NCBI GenBank assembly: GCA_965279595.1
Contig: OZ257246.1
Span: 496,001-560,000 of the forward strand
DNA length: 64,000 bases
Direction: 5' to 3'
DNA from: CAIKLP01 sp965279595
Lineage (GTDB): Bacteria > Bacteroidota > Bacteroidia > Sphingobacteriales > Sphingobacteriaceae
Shown here: one piece after another, positions 54,609 to 63,868 of the stretch
Numbering within the stretch: the stretch's first letter is position 1
How the letters are laid out: the number at the start of each line of letters is the position of its first letter
Notes under the pieces: generated by a model
What the model saw: only the letters and a program-made list of their open reading frames with translations
What the model was told of the DNA's origin: nothing
Databases searched by the model: none
Made by a program: the position numbers and the translations under genes

Positions 54609-56195
54609 TTAATTTACTACAAACTTTGTTACGTATTCACTTTCATTAGATTTCAAATGAATGAAATAAATTCCTTTTGAAAAATCGCTCGCTTGAATGA
54701 TGTAATTAGTAGAAACATCTTCAATAGTTTTCAATATTCTTCCTTCAATATCGGTTATACTGATTTTGTACTTTTCATTAAAAATTGAATTTATTTTTAT
54801 AGCCGATTGATCAATAACTGGATTAGGAAATACAGAAATTTCAATGTCCTTTTTGTATTGATTCAAACTTGTTAGTTCACCTTGATTAAACAACCCGTTG
54901 ATATGATCTGTAGCTTTAATTAATTTACAAACACTTGCCGTATTACTGGTATCTCTTGCATAAATAAATGCAATGTTAAATTCAAATGCATTTCCTGCTA
55001 ACAATGTATCAACCTCAAAAGAATTAAGTGTACGCCTATCTCCTTTCAATGCAGTTTCATTCCATCCAGAATTTGAACAAAGATCGCCAGTATACATAAA
55101 TTTAGTAGAATCATTTCCATCTCTACCTGTTGAAGTGCCATAAGATGCAGTCTGTCCATCAGCCCAATATCCATTTAAATATCGATTAAGTTCAATTGCA
55201 TTTTGTGGTTCGCCAATTAAGGGTTTTGCTCCTTTCGCAGGCACCATAGATGCAAAAAGTTTTCTATCCAGGTAAACTAAACCTTGGGCAGGAGGTTTTA
55301 TTCCATAACCTAATGAGCCAACACCAGCGCCAGCCTCGTCTTCATTGTCTGCATTGTATGCAATTATCAAATTTCTTAATGTGTCTGTTTTTATATAATC
55401 ATCAGCAGCATTTCCTAAATCAAAATCTGTATAAAAACCTGCCTTTACTTTATAATAGTTAGTTGATGATCGATTAAAAACTTTATAACTTAAAAAAGTA
55501 GTTTGATTCAAAGCAACATCAGTGCTATTAATTGCCCAAGCCATTCCATGAACTTCTATTTTGAATGGTGCTCCACCAGAAAAACTTGTATGAATTCCTG
55601 CATTATCATTGAAAATAAAATACACTGCCTGGTCACCTTTTATTAATGGATAATCCCCTTCGGTTGGCTCATACAATCCATCACCATCACGGTCTAAAAA
55701 TGGAGCAAGTATTGGAGAACATCCAGCCGGGCCATTACCTGGCCATTCTAATATTTCTTGTGGAACAATATAATTTGGTGTTTGATAATTTGCCTTATGA
55801 AAATCAATCACTGATTTTTTTATATTCCAAATTCTATTCCAATTAGCTGGATCATTTGGGATACCTGAAGTATCTAATGGGCCAGGCCAAAAATCATCAC
55901 CTGATTGTCTATAAGTATTACCAGCTGTGTGCAATACTCCTCCATTATCAAAACCAGCAATTAATAACCCATTAACAAATATGGTATAATTTGGAGCAAT
56001 TGCGCTTTTAGGAACTAAATATCTTGGCAATTGACTTGCATTCAAATCCCAAAACATGTCACCACCTGAAAAATACAATGCTTTTACATCATTAATATCT
56101 AAGTATGTACTTGCAGATTGTGCAAAACTAAATTGGCCTAGTAAAACTAAAATAAACACATTTCTTGCAAATTGCCTTGAAAATATTTTTTTCAT
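54609..56195 (-). CDS. Secreted T9SS type A protein (paralogue 2)
   Basis: The 528-residue protein (ATG 56195; the frame is open to a GTG at 56219) has a signal peptide ending FSFAQS near residue 25. Its body shares YFSGGDMFWD, TAGNTYRQSGDDFWPGPLDT, DRDGDGLYEPTEGDYP and LNRYLNGYWADGQT with its neighbour and with the 1243-residue protein. It ends in a type A sorting domain (SVFPNPVID, GRILKTI, GIYFIHLKS, KFVVN). DxDGDG is a calcium-binding-like loop. Exported function is unknown. It is last in the sigma-factor operon direction. Confidence 0.82.
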   Translation of the reverse strand: MKKIFSRQFARNVFILVLLGQFSFAQSASTYLDINDVKALYFSGGDMFWDLNASQLPRYLVPKSAIAPNYTIFVNGLLIAGFDNGGVLHTAGNTYRQSGDDFWPGPLDTSGIPNDPANWNRIWNIKKSVIDFHKANYQTPNYIVPQEILEWPGNGPAGCSPILAPFLDRDGDGLYEPTEGDYPLIKGDQAVYFIFNDNAGIHTSFSGGAPFKIEVHGMAWAINSTDVALNQTTFLSYKVFNRSSTNYYKVKAGFYTDFDLGNAADDYIKTDTLRNLIIAYNADNEDEAGAGVGSLGYGIKPPAQGLVYLDRKLFASMVPAKGAKPLIGEPQNAIELNRYLNGYWADGQTASYGTSTGRDGNDSTKFMYTGDLCSNSGWNETALKGDRRTLNSFEVDTLLAGNAFEFNIAFIYARDTSNTASVCKLIKATDHINGLFNQGELTSLNQYKKDIEISVFPNPVIDQSAIKINSIFNEKYKISITDIEGRILKTIEDVSTNYIIQASDFSKGIYFIHLKSNESEYVTKFVVN

Positions 56196-56248
56196 ATAAA
56201 ATTTAAAAAATGAATTCACTAATATTAAAAATTAAATATACTATAAAA

Positions 56249-56270
56249 GTGAGTGAATTACTTCACCCAC
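56249..56270 (-). terminator. Possible terminator between the two T9SS paralogues
   Basis: GTGAGTGAA (56249-56257) pairs with TTCACCCAC (56262-56270), eight pairs and one mismatch, 4-nt loop. On the minus strand TTTTATAG follows. The T-tract is short, so partial read-through into the second paralogue is likely. Confidence 0.5.
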
Positions 56271-56294
56271 TTACACAAACAAAACTATATGAAA

Positions 56295-57875
56295 TTAATT
56301 TACCACAAACTTTGAAATGTATTCATTGTCTTCTGATTTCAATTGAATGAAATAAATTCCTTTTGAAAAATCACTTGATTGAATTATATAATTTTCTGAA
56401 ACATCTGAAACAGTTTTCAAAATTCTACCTTCTAAATCTGTAATGCTAAGCGTATATTTCTCATTGAATTTTGATTTAATTTTTATGGTAGATTGATCAA
56501 TAACTGGATTAGGGAATACAGTAACTTCAATATCCTTTTTATACTGGCTCAAACCCGTTAGAGCACCTTGATTAAACAATCCATTGATATGATCTGTAGC
56601 TTGAATTAATTTACAAGCACTTGCTATATTACTTGTATCACGCGCATAAATAAATGCAATGTTAAAATTTTCTGCAGCACCTGCTAAAAGTGTATCAATA
56701 CTAAATGCTGAAATTGTACGTCGATCTCCTTTTGGTTGTGATTCATTCCAACCTGAACCAGCACATATATCTCCAGTAAACATAAATTTTGCAGAGTCTG
56801 TACCATTTCTTCCATCAGAAGTGCCAAATCCAATTGTTTGTCCGTCTGCCCAATATCCATTCAAATAACGATTAAGTTCTACAGCATTTCTGGGATCTCC
56901 ATTAACGCCTGGTTGTGCAGAATTTGACAATGCAAAATTAGAAGTTAATTTTCTATCTAAATAAACTAAGCCTTGTGCAGGAGGATTTAAACCATACCCA
57001 TTTGGCTGACCGCTTTCATCATTATTATCTGCATTATATGCAATAACCAAATTCCTAGCAGTGTCGGTTTTTATATAATCATCACTTGGATTACCTAAAT
57101 CAAAATCTGTAAAAAATCCAGCTTTAACTTTATAATAATTATTGGCTGAACGATTAAATATAGAGTAACTCAAAAAAGTGGTTTGATTCAAAACAACATC
57201 AGTGCTATTAATTGCCCAAGCCATTCCATGCACTTCTATTTTAAATGGTTCTCCACCAACATAACTGGTATGCGTTCCTGCATTATCATTAAAAATAAAA
57301 TAAACAGATTGGTCGCCTTTAATTAATGGATAATCCCCTGAAATAGGTTCATACAATCCATCACCATCTTTATCTAAAAATGGAGCTAGAATGGGAGAAC
57401 AACCAGCAGGCCCATTTCCAGGCCAATCCAAAATTTCTTGCGGTACGATATAATTTGGTGTTTGATAGTTGGCTTTATGAAAATCAATTGTTGATTTTTT
57501 AACGTTCCATACTCTATTCCAAATTGCCGGGTCATTCGGAATACCAGTAGTATCTAATGGCCCTGGCCAAAAGTCATCTCCTGTTTGTCTATAAGTATTC
57601 CCTGCTGTATGAAGTACTCCTCCATTGTCGAACCCAGAAATCATTAATCCATTTGTAAATATGGTATGCTTTTGAGCTATATCATTTTTAGGAATACTGT
57701 ATCTAGAATTTCGCGTGACGTCTTTGTCCCAAAACATGTCACCTCCTGAAAAATACAACGCTTTTACATCATTGATGTCTAGAAAAGTACTAGCAGATTG
57801 TGCGAAACAAAATTGACTTACTAAAAGTAATCCGAACACATTTCGAATTAACTGATTTGTAAAAAGTTTTTTCAT
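56295..57875 (-). CDS. Secreted T9SS type A protein (paralogue 1)
   Basis: The 526-residue protein (ATG 57875, MKKLFTNQ; an earlier ATG at 57896 exists) has a signal ending FCFAQS. It is closely similar to the next gene over its whole length: YFSGGDMFWD, TAGNTYRQTGDDFWPGPLDT, DKDGDGLYEPISGDYP and a type A sorting domain ending KFVVN. It differs by small indels near the middle (NAQPGV-type insert, loss of the AGAGVGS segment). A tandem duplication is the simplest origin. It lies about 50 bp after the anti-sigma-like gene. Confidence 0.82.
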   Translation of the reverse strand: MKKLFTNQLIRNVFGLLLVSQFCFAQSASTFLDINDVKALYFSGGDMFWDKDVTRNSRYSIPKNDIAQKHTIFTNGLMISGFDNGGVLHTAGNTYRQTGDDFWPGPLDTTGIPNDPAIWNRVWNVKKSTIDFHKANYQTPNYIVPQEILDWPGNGPAGCSPILAPFLDKDGDGLYEPISGDYPLIKGDQSVYFIFNDNAGTHTSYVGGEPFKIEVHGMAWAINSTDVVLNQTTFLSYSIFNRSANNYYKVKAGFFTDFDLGNPSDDYIKTDTARNLVIAYNADNNDESGQPNGYGLNPPAQGLVYLDRKLTSNFALSNSAQPGVNGDPRNAVELNRYLNGYWADGQTIGFGTSDGRNGTDSAKFMFTGDICAGSGWNESQPKGDRRTISAFSIDTLLAGAAENFNIAFIYARDTSNIASACKLIQATDHINGLFNQGALTGLSQYKKDIEVTVFPNPVIDQSTIKIKSKFNEKYTLSITDLEGRILKTVSDVSENYIIQSSDFSKGIYFIQLKSEDNEYISKFVVN

Positions 57876-57928
57876 AGTCATAAGAATTAGATTCATAACA
57901 AAGACTAATTGAAAAACAAAAACGCTGC

Positions 57929-59137
57929 TTAATACAATTTATATTTTAATCCTATTCTTGTATTGAATCCTCTTTGAATCATTTCATCATTATTCATTGG
58001 CACAATTAAATTTGACTCAACAAATAATCCCAATTTCGAGTTGAAATAATAATTACCTTGTATAGAAGTTTTTGAATAGAATGTATTTAAAGTAAAATCT
58101 CTATCTTTTAATACTACTCCTTCGCTGTTTAATTTCAAATTATTTTTCGATTTCAAAAATGAATAACCTAATCCCCCACTTAATTGCATTTGTATTTTAG
58201 AATTTGAATAAAAAATCCAATTAATATTAATAGGAATATTAAATCCTTTATAATCGTTACTTAACTTTTTAGAATTATTACTAATATCCGTAACTTCATT
58301 ACTTGTAATTTCAATAACTGGAATAGTTCCTAAAAATGGATCTTGAATGTACCCAATAACTACCGTATCATGTTTTGTATAATTGCTTGTAACTGTTTCT
58401 ATATAACTAATTTCTTGACTTATCATTTGTATGCTTGGAGCGATTTCTAACCTCCAGTGTTTACTTAATGAATACCCCAATCCTATACCCAATTGAAAAC
58501 TATTTAATGAGTTCTTAAAGTTGCTAATTGAATTCTCTTGTAGATAATTTTTTGATTTTTTGACCAAATTAGTTTGCAAATCAAAAATAAGATGTGTACT
58601 TAATCTTGGGAAAGTCCGCAATTTACTTATTTCATCATTGTATGAAGTTTCTAAACTTAATTCCCGGAATTTATTTTTTTCAAAAGGACTTTCTATATTT
58701 TTAATTCCAATTGAATTAACTCCCAAAATTTCATTTGCATTTTTTATATAAACACTTTCTGCTTCAACTATTATTGGACTTTCAATTTGCATTGTTTCTT
58801 TAAGGTCAATGACTAATTTTTCTTCAGAGAATGTTTCATTAATTTTTGAGGATAAAAGGCTTTCTCTTATTTTCTTACTCAATTCAATTTCAGCTTTATT
58901 AGTTTTGTCAAATTCAAAGAAGATACTTCCAAATGCAAACCACATAGTTAACATGGAAGATACAAACATCAATAAAAACGACCCCCTATTAATCCATACC
59001 AACTTCATCCTTTTACTTTCTGTACCTGAAGTTTGGGCAATAGCATTCCATGAGCCTATTGGAGGCACCACTTCATAATTCACAAGTTTCTCATGAATTG
59101 AAAATTCAAAGTCATCCAATTCTTCTATTGTATTCAT
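57929..59137 (-). CDS. Anti-sigma-like protein with one inner-membrane segment and a C-terminal outer-membrane barrel
   Basis: The 402-residue protein has no signal peptide. Residues 1-48 are polar and contain YEVVPPIGSWNAIA, the PP-x(n)-W style of Bacteroidota anti-sigma N-termini. One membrane segment follows (about 52-74, SFLLMFVSSMLTMWFAFGS), then about 120 polar residues. The last 200 residues are alternating beta strands ending in FNTRIGLKYKLY, an outer-membrane barrel terminus. It overlaps the ECF sigma gene by 26 bp. The layout fits dual membrane-spanning anti-sigma (Dma) factors described in Bacteroides thetaiotaomicron. The assignment is inferred from architecture. Confidence 0.72.
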   Translation of the reverse strand: MNTIEELDDFEFSIHEKLVNYEVVPPIGSWNAIAQTSGTESKRMKLVWINRGSFLLMFVSSMLTMWFAFGSIFFEFDKTNKAEIELSKKIRESLLSSKINETFSEEKLVIDLKETMQIESPIIVEAESVYIKNANEILGVNSIGIKNIESPFEKNKFRELSLETSYNDEISKLRTFPRLSTHLIFDLQTNLVKKSKNYLQENSISNFKNSLNSFQLGIGLGYSLSKHWRLEIAPSIQMISQEISYIETVTSNYTKHDTVVIGYIQDPFLGTIPVIEITSNEVTDISNNSKKLSNDYKGFNIPININWIFYSNSKIQMQLSGGLGYSFLKSKNNLKLNSEGVVLKDRDFTLNTFYSKTSIQGNYYFNSKLGLFVESNLIVPMNNDEMIQRGFNTRIGLKYKLY

Positions 59138-59666
59138 GGTTTTCTTTGTTTATTAATAATTCCCTCAAACTCTTTTTAGCTTTCGTCAATTGCGAACGAG
59201 AAGTGCTTTCTGTAATTTCTAGCATTTCTGCTATTTCGAAATGACTATACCCATCAATAACATACAAGTTAAATATGGTTCTATAACCGATAGGCAATGT
59301 TGAAATTAAGGTGATTAATTCTTGTTCTGATAATTTATCAATAATTGAAATCTCATTTGATTCAATTCGAAAATTATTATCAGCAACATAAAGTTCATTT
59401 TTGAATTGTTTTTTATTAACGACATTCAATGCCAAATTGGTGAATACTTTTCTAATCCAGCCTTCTAATGATCCGTTAAATTTGAACTCATGGATATGTG
59501 CATATACTTTAATGAATCCTTCCTGTAATAAATCTTCTGCTTCCATTTGATGTCTGGCATACCTTAGGCACAATGCATACATCCTTGAAGCATATTTGTT
59601 GTAAAACGCTTCTTGTGATTTCGCATCCTTGCTTATTACTCCTTCTATGAGTTTTTGGTCATCCAT
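59112..59666 (-). CDS. ECF-type RNA polymerase sigma factor
   Basis: The 184-residue protein (ATG 59666; the frame is open to a TTG at 59690) has sigma region 2 with RYARHQMEAEDLLQEGFIK near residue 37. Region 4 has the helix-turn-helix HFEIAEMLEITESTSRSQL near 135. There is no region 3. It heads a minus-strand run with the anti-sigma-like gene (26-bp overlap) and two T9SS cargo genes, which are its likely targets. ECF/Bacteroidota type is certain, regulon is inference. Confidence 0.93.
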   Translation of the reverse strand: MDDQKLIEGVISKDAKSQEAFYNKYASRMYALCLRYARHQMEAEDLLQEGFIKVYAHIHEFKFNGSLEGWIRKVFTNLALNVVNKKQFKNELYVADNNFRIESNEISIIDKLSEQELITLISTLPIGYRTIFNLYVIDGYSHFEIAEMLEITESTSRSQLTKAKKSLRELLINKENHEYNRRIG

Positions 59667-59852
59667 ACTTTGTTCTAATTCTACAGACAAATTTCATTGC
59701 GGAAACGCTGCTTATCTATAGTTTAAATTTCATGTTGATTATCAAACACTTGCAAATAATAGTATTCTTGTTACAAGCCAATTTTCTCTTTTAGTTTTAT
59801 TAAATTTACCATCTTTATCAATTATTCTTGTCAAAATATAATCATTTATAAT

Positions 59853-61403
59853 ATGAGCATTAAGATATCGGCATTTTTAGCATTAGCAATAATCAGTAAT
59901 TTAAGTTTTGGACAAGCTAATGAATTTTCAAATTACATTGACACCAAAGACCTTGCAAAACATTTGAACATTTTAGCTTCAGATGAATATGAAGGAAGAG
60001 AAACAGGTAAAGAAGGTCAAAAGAAAGCTGCCAATTATATTGCAAAAGAGTTTGAAAGATTGGGTCTTGCTGCTATAGGCAATGATGGCTTTTTTCAAAC
60101 TTTTGAATTAACTCAAAAAACATTAGCAAAAAGAACACTTGAAATTAATCAAAAGCAATTTGAATATGGAAAAGATTTTTATTGTGGCAAAGCAAAAAGC
60201 AGAGTTGACTTTCAAAGCAATGAAATCATTTTTGCAGGTTACGGAATCATCAATGAAAATAGAAATGATTTTAATGGAATTGATATAAAAGGTAAAATAG
60301 TTGTGATCTTGTCTGGACAACCAAATGGAGCTCAAGATGCGAACTTCAAATCTGCAACCGCTGCTAAAAATAAAAAGGTTGAAGCAATTCAAAAATTGAA
60401 ACCAGAAGCTATCATTTTAATTGACCAAGATTATTCAAAATATGCTAATTTCTATAAACACCAAATGGAAAGTAGTTCTTTATCATTAAGCTATAAAAAC
60501 AGCAACTCTTCGGATACCTTGAGTTCTGTAATAACTATCTCAGAAGAAACCGCAAATGAACTATTAAAGCCGAATAAGAAAACAGTAGGCAAACTAGAGA
60601 AACTATATAATAAGAAATCTAAAAGCAATAAAATTATTATTTTAAAAAGCACAATGCACGCTTCGATTTTTTACTTAGAAGAAGAAGTTTCTACTGAAAA
60701 TGTAATTGGATTAATATCAGGATCAGAAATTCCAGAAGAATATATTTTCATCACTGCACACTATGACCATATTGGTGTAATAGATGGTAAAGTATATAAT
60801 GGTGCTGATGATGATGGATCAGGAACTGTTTCTGTTTTAGAAATTGCTGAAGCTTTTTCAAAAGCAAAATTAGCAGGCAAGGGCCCTAAAAGAAGTATTG
60901 TTTTTATGACAGTTTCTGGAGAAGAAAAAGGATTACTTGGATCACAATTCTATGTTGATCATCCTATTTTTCCATTAAAAAACACTATATGTAATTTAAA
61001 TATTGATATGGTAGGAAGAATTGATAAACAACATGCTAAAGATAGTAATTATGTATATGTAATTGGGGCCGATAAATTAAGTTCAGAATTAAGTGCAATA
61101 AACGAAGAGGCAAATGCTAATCATACTAACTTGAATCTAGATTATACCTATAATAAACCTACAGACCCAAATCGTTTTTACTATCGCAGTGATCATTATA
61201 ATTTTGCTAAAAATAATATCCCAATTATTTTTTACTTTAACGGAACACACGAAGATTACCATAAAGATACAGATGAAGTAAATAAAATCAATTTCCCATT
61301 AATGAAAACTAGAGCTAGTCTTGTATTTTATACAGCATGGGAGTTGGCCAATAGAAAAACAACCATTAAAGTTGATAGAAAAAGTGATTTTGAAGAAAAA
61401 TAA
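59853..61403 (+). CDS. Secreted M28-family metallopeptidase
   Basis: The 516-residue protein has a signal peptide (about 1-20). A protease-associated-like region (about 90-270) is inserted before the zinc peptidase domain. Ligands and catalytic residues appear as ITAHYDHIG near 300, NGADDDGSGT near 316, SGEEKGLLGS near 353, NIDMVGR near 384 and YRSDHYNF near 447. It is probably an aminopeptidase or glutaminyl-cyclase-like peptidase in the periplasm or outside. There is no T9SS C-terminal domain. A strong terminator follows. Confidence 0.92.
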   Translation: MSIKISAFLALAIISNLSFGQANEFSNYIDTKDLAKHLNILASDEYEGRETGKEGQKKAANYIAKEFERLGLAAIGNDGFFQTFELTQKTLAKRTLEINQKQFEYGKDFYCGKAKSRVDFQSNEIIFAGYGIINENRNDFNGIDIKGKIVVILSGQPNGAQDANFKSATAAKNKKVEAIQKLKPEAIILIDQDYSKYANFYKHQMESSSLSLSYKNSNSSDTLSSVITISEETANELLKPNKKTVGKLEKLYNKKSKSNKIIILKSTMHASIFYLEEEVSTENVIGLISGSEIPEEYIFITAHYDHIGVIDGKVYNGADDDGSGTVSVLEIAEAFSKAKLAGKGPKRSIVFMTVSGEEKGLLGSQFYVDHPIFPLKNTICNLNIDMVGRIDKQHAKDSNYVYVIGADKLSSELSAINEEANANHTNLNLDYTYNKPTDPNRFYYRSDHYNFAKNNIPIIFYFNGTHEDYHKDTDEVNKINFPLMKTRASLVFYTAWELANRKTTIKVDRKSDFEEK

Positions 61404-61417
61404 TCATATAACCCAAC

Positions 61418-61452
61418 AAAAAAAGGAGCATACTAAATATGCTCCTTTTTTT
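61418..61452. terminator. Strong bidirectional terminator after the M28 gene
   Basis: Seven A plus GGAGCATA (61418-61432) pair with TATGCTCC plus seven T (61438-61452), a 15-bp stem with loop CTAAA. The ATG at 61439 lies in the right arm and should not be the start of the next gene. Confidence 0.93.
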
Positions 61453-61465
61453 GTTACTTTGTGGA

Positions 61466-62848
61466 ATGGTTGAATTAGCCGAAAAATTTCAAAAAAAATC
61501 TGAAGAAAAATCATTTGATAATGATTTGCGTAAAAAAATAAATTTCAACATTTCCAAATACAATACAGCTGTAGATAAAGGCCTCCATCAGTTCAATAAT
61601 TTAGAATACGCAAGAAAAAAAGCTCACAATATCAAGTGGCGAACAATGGAAAACCTAGATCGCTATTTGTTAGAGTTTGAAAGCAACTTTATTAAAAAAG
61701 GCGGAAGGGTAATTTGGGCTAATAATATTGATGAAGCACAACAAGAAATTCTTCAAATATTAAAAAAGAATAACACTAAAATGGTTGTCAAGTCAAAATC
61801 TATGGCTTGTGAAGAAATTGAACTCAATGAATTTCTTGAAAAAAATCAAATTGAATCTGTTGAAACCGATTTAGGTGAATATATAGTGCAATTGCTTGGA
61901 CAAAAACCATATCATATTGTAACTCCAGCAATGCATCTTTCAAAAGAAGATGTTGCAAAATTATTCAATGAAAAATTTGGTACACCAATTGATTCTACCC
62001 CAACTCAATTAACTTTAAAAGCTAGAGAATTACTTCGAGAAAAATATTTATTGGCTGAAGTAGGTATAACTGGAGCTAACTTTTTAATAGCTGATACAGG
62101 TAGTATTGCTATTACCGAAAACGAAGGAAATGCAAGACTATCAATGACTTTTCCAAAAACACATATTGCTGTTGTTGGAATTGAAAAAATAATTCCGAGC
62201 ATAGTAGATCTAGATTTATTCTGGCCATTATTATCTACAAGAGGTACTGGTCAAAATGTAACAGTATATAACTCCATCGTTAATGGGCCTCGCAAACACA
62301 CTGAAACCGATGGTCCAGATGAGATGATTGTGATTCTAATTGATAATGGCAGAACTAATTTACTTGCAAAAAAAGACCAAAGACAAGCATTATATTGTAT
62401 ACGCTGCGGAGCCTGCTTAAATGCTTGTCCAGTTTATAAAAATATTGGAGGGCACACTTATGATACTACTTATAGCGGACCTATAGGAAGTATTATTACT
62501 CCACATTTAAAAGGAATGAAAGAATTTAAACATTTGAGTTATGCTTCAAGTTTATGTGGAAATTGCTCTGAAGTTTGCCCAGTGAAAATTGATATTCATA
62601 AAATACTTTTATACAATCGAAGAGATGCTGTTGAACAAAATTTAACAACTCAATCTGAAAATTTCGGATGGTATTTTTGGAAAAAAGGAATGAGTAAAAG
62701 AAATTGGATTGATAAATTTAGTGGTAAATGGAAAAGCTTTATGATCAATAAGCTTTTCAGCGGAACTTGGGGTAAAAGAAGAAATTTACCTGAGTTTGGA
62801 CAAAAATCATTCACTCAACTTTGGAAAGAAAAAAAGAATGCAGATTAA
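61466..62848 (+). CDS. LutB/YkgF-type iron-sulfur protein (lactate utilisation)
   Basis: The 460-residue protein has an N-terminal LUD domain (about 50-290; KSKSMACEEIELN and ITGANFLIADTGSIAITENEGN). Two [4Fe-4S] motifs follow: CIRCGACLNACPVYKN near 312 and CGNCSEVCPVKI near 365. LutB works with LutA and LutC to oxidise L-lactate; neither is in the window. I start at ATG 61466 (MVELAEKF) because the earlier ATG at 61439 is inside a terminator. The stop overlaps the convergent arc-like gene by 4 bp. Confidence 0.9.
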   Translation: MVELAEKFQKKSEEKSFDNDLRKKINFNISKYNTAVDKGLHQFNNLEYARKKAHNIKWRTMENLDRYLLEFESNFIKKGGRVIWANNIDEAQQEILQILKKNNTKMVVKSKSMACEEIELNEFLEKNQIESVETDLGEYIVQLLGQKPYHIVTPAMHLSKEDVAKLFNEKFGTPIDSTPTQLTLKARELLREKYLLAEVGITGANFLIADTGSIAITENEGNARLSMTFPKTHIAVVGIEKIIPSIVDLDLFWPLLSTRGTGQNVTVYNSIVNGPRKHTETDGPDEMIVILIDNGRTNLLAKKDQRQALYCIRCGACLNACPVYKNIGGHTYDTTYSGPIGSIITPHLKGMKEFKHLSYASSLCGNCSEVCPVKIDIHKILLYNRRDAVEQNLTTQSENFGWYFWKKGMSKRNWIDKFSGKWKSFMINKLFSGTWGKRRNLPEFGQKSFTQLWKEKKNAD

Positions 62849-63009
62849 TTATCAGCATTCTTTTTTTTCCTTTTTCTATTTCGAATAGCTTCACTCAAAA
62901 TATATTCTATTTGCCCATTTACACTTCTAAATTCTTGTGCAGCCCAAGACTCTAGCTCCTTCAACATTTCAGGAGATACTCTTAATACAAATGGTTTTTT
63001 TTCAGCCAT
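62845..63009 (-). CDS. Arc-type ribbon-helix-helix protein, 54 residues
   Basis: The protein reads MAEKKPFVLRVSPEMLKELE, then SWAAQEFRSVNGQIEYIL, and ends in a Lys/Arg tail. The FVLRVS strand, the helix and NGQIEYIL are the Arc/MetJ ribbon-helix-helix pattern. It starts 5 bp after the SPFH gene, so the two form an operon. It probably binds DNA as a dimer, perhaps at its own promoter. The convergent lut-like gene shares its stop region (TTAA). Confidence 0.85.
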   Translation of the reverse strand: MAEKKPFVLRVSPEMLKELESWAAQEFRSVNGQIEYILSEAIRNRKRKKKNADN

Positions 63010-63013
63010 ACTA

Positions 63014-63868
63014 TTAATGATGTAATGTACCTGTATTTACTACTGGACTGGCTGCTCTTTCAGAACATAGAACTACTAATAAATTACTAACCATTGCTGC
63101 CTTTCTTTCATCATCAAGTTCTACAATATTCTTTTCAGATAAACGAGCCAATGCCATTTCTACCATTCCAACAGCTCCTTCTACAATTTGCTTTCTAGCA
63201 GCAACTACTGCTGTTGCTTGTTGGCGTTGCAACATAGCTCCAGCAATTTCTTGTGAATATGCCAAATGACTAATTCTTGCTTCTAAAACATGAATTCCTG
63301 CTCTAGATAATCTTTCATTTAACTCTTCTTCCAATTTCGCATTTACAAATTCAGCGCCATCTCTTAATGTTACAGAAGAATTTTCATCTTCAAAATGATC
63401 ATATGGATAAGTTCCTGCTAAACTTCTAACTGCTGCTTCTGATTGAACACTAACAAATTGTTTATAGTCATCAACTTCGAAACATGCTTTTGCTGTTTCC
63501 TGAACTTGCCATACTATTACTGCTGCAATCTCAATCGGATTACCTACTTTATCATTTACTTTTATTGCCGAACCATTTAAGTTCATTGCCCTTAATGAAA
63601 TTCTTCTTTTCAAAAAGAAAGGATTAGCCCATAAAAATCCGTTGTCTTTAATGGTGCCTTTATAAACACCAAATAATGTAGCAACAATTGATTCGTTTGG
63701 ATTAATGACAAAAAATCCTGGTAAAATTAAAATGGAAAATAATACACTTATCCCTCCAAATACCATTTCATGATTTAAGAATAAATAAAAATTACTTGCA
63801 ACTAAGGCTAACCATAATAGGAAAACTGCGTAACCTGAAACTGGTTTTAAATTTTTTTCTGAGTACAT
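63014..63868 (-). CDS. SPFH-domain (band 7/stomatin-like) membrane protein
   Basis: The 284-residue protein has two N-terminal hydrophobic segments (about 10-30 and 35-55). An SPFH domain follows (about 70-235: NPNESIVATLFGVYKGT, then VWQVQETAKACFEVDDY and LEARISHLAYSQEIAGAMLQ). A short C-terminal helix ends in a TGTLHH tail. Such proteins build oligomeric scaffolds in membrane microdomains. Its partner gene is the Arc-type regulator just downstream. Function of the pair is not known to me. Confidence 0.9.
   Translation of the reverse strand: MYSEKNLKPVSGYAVFLLWLALVASNFYLFLNHEMVFGGISVLFSILILPGFFVINPNESIVATLFGVYKGTIKDNGFLWANPFFLKRRISLRAMNLNGSAIKVNDKVGNPIEIAAVIVWQVQETAKACFEVDDYKQFVSVQSEAAVRSLAGTYPYDHFEDENSSVTLRDGAEFVNAKLEEELNERLSRAGIHVLEARISHLAYSQEIAGAMLQRQQATAVVAARKQIVEGAVGMVEMALARLSEKNIVELDDERKAAMVSNLLVVLCSERAASPVVNTGTLHH

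Noticed and set aside
61439..61465. LutB-like start at ATG 61439
   Set aside because: This ATG lies in the right arm of a 15-bp terminator. The residues it would add are a poly-U artefact (LLFLLLCG) and not family-like.
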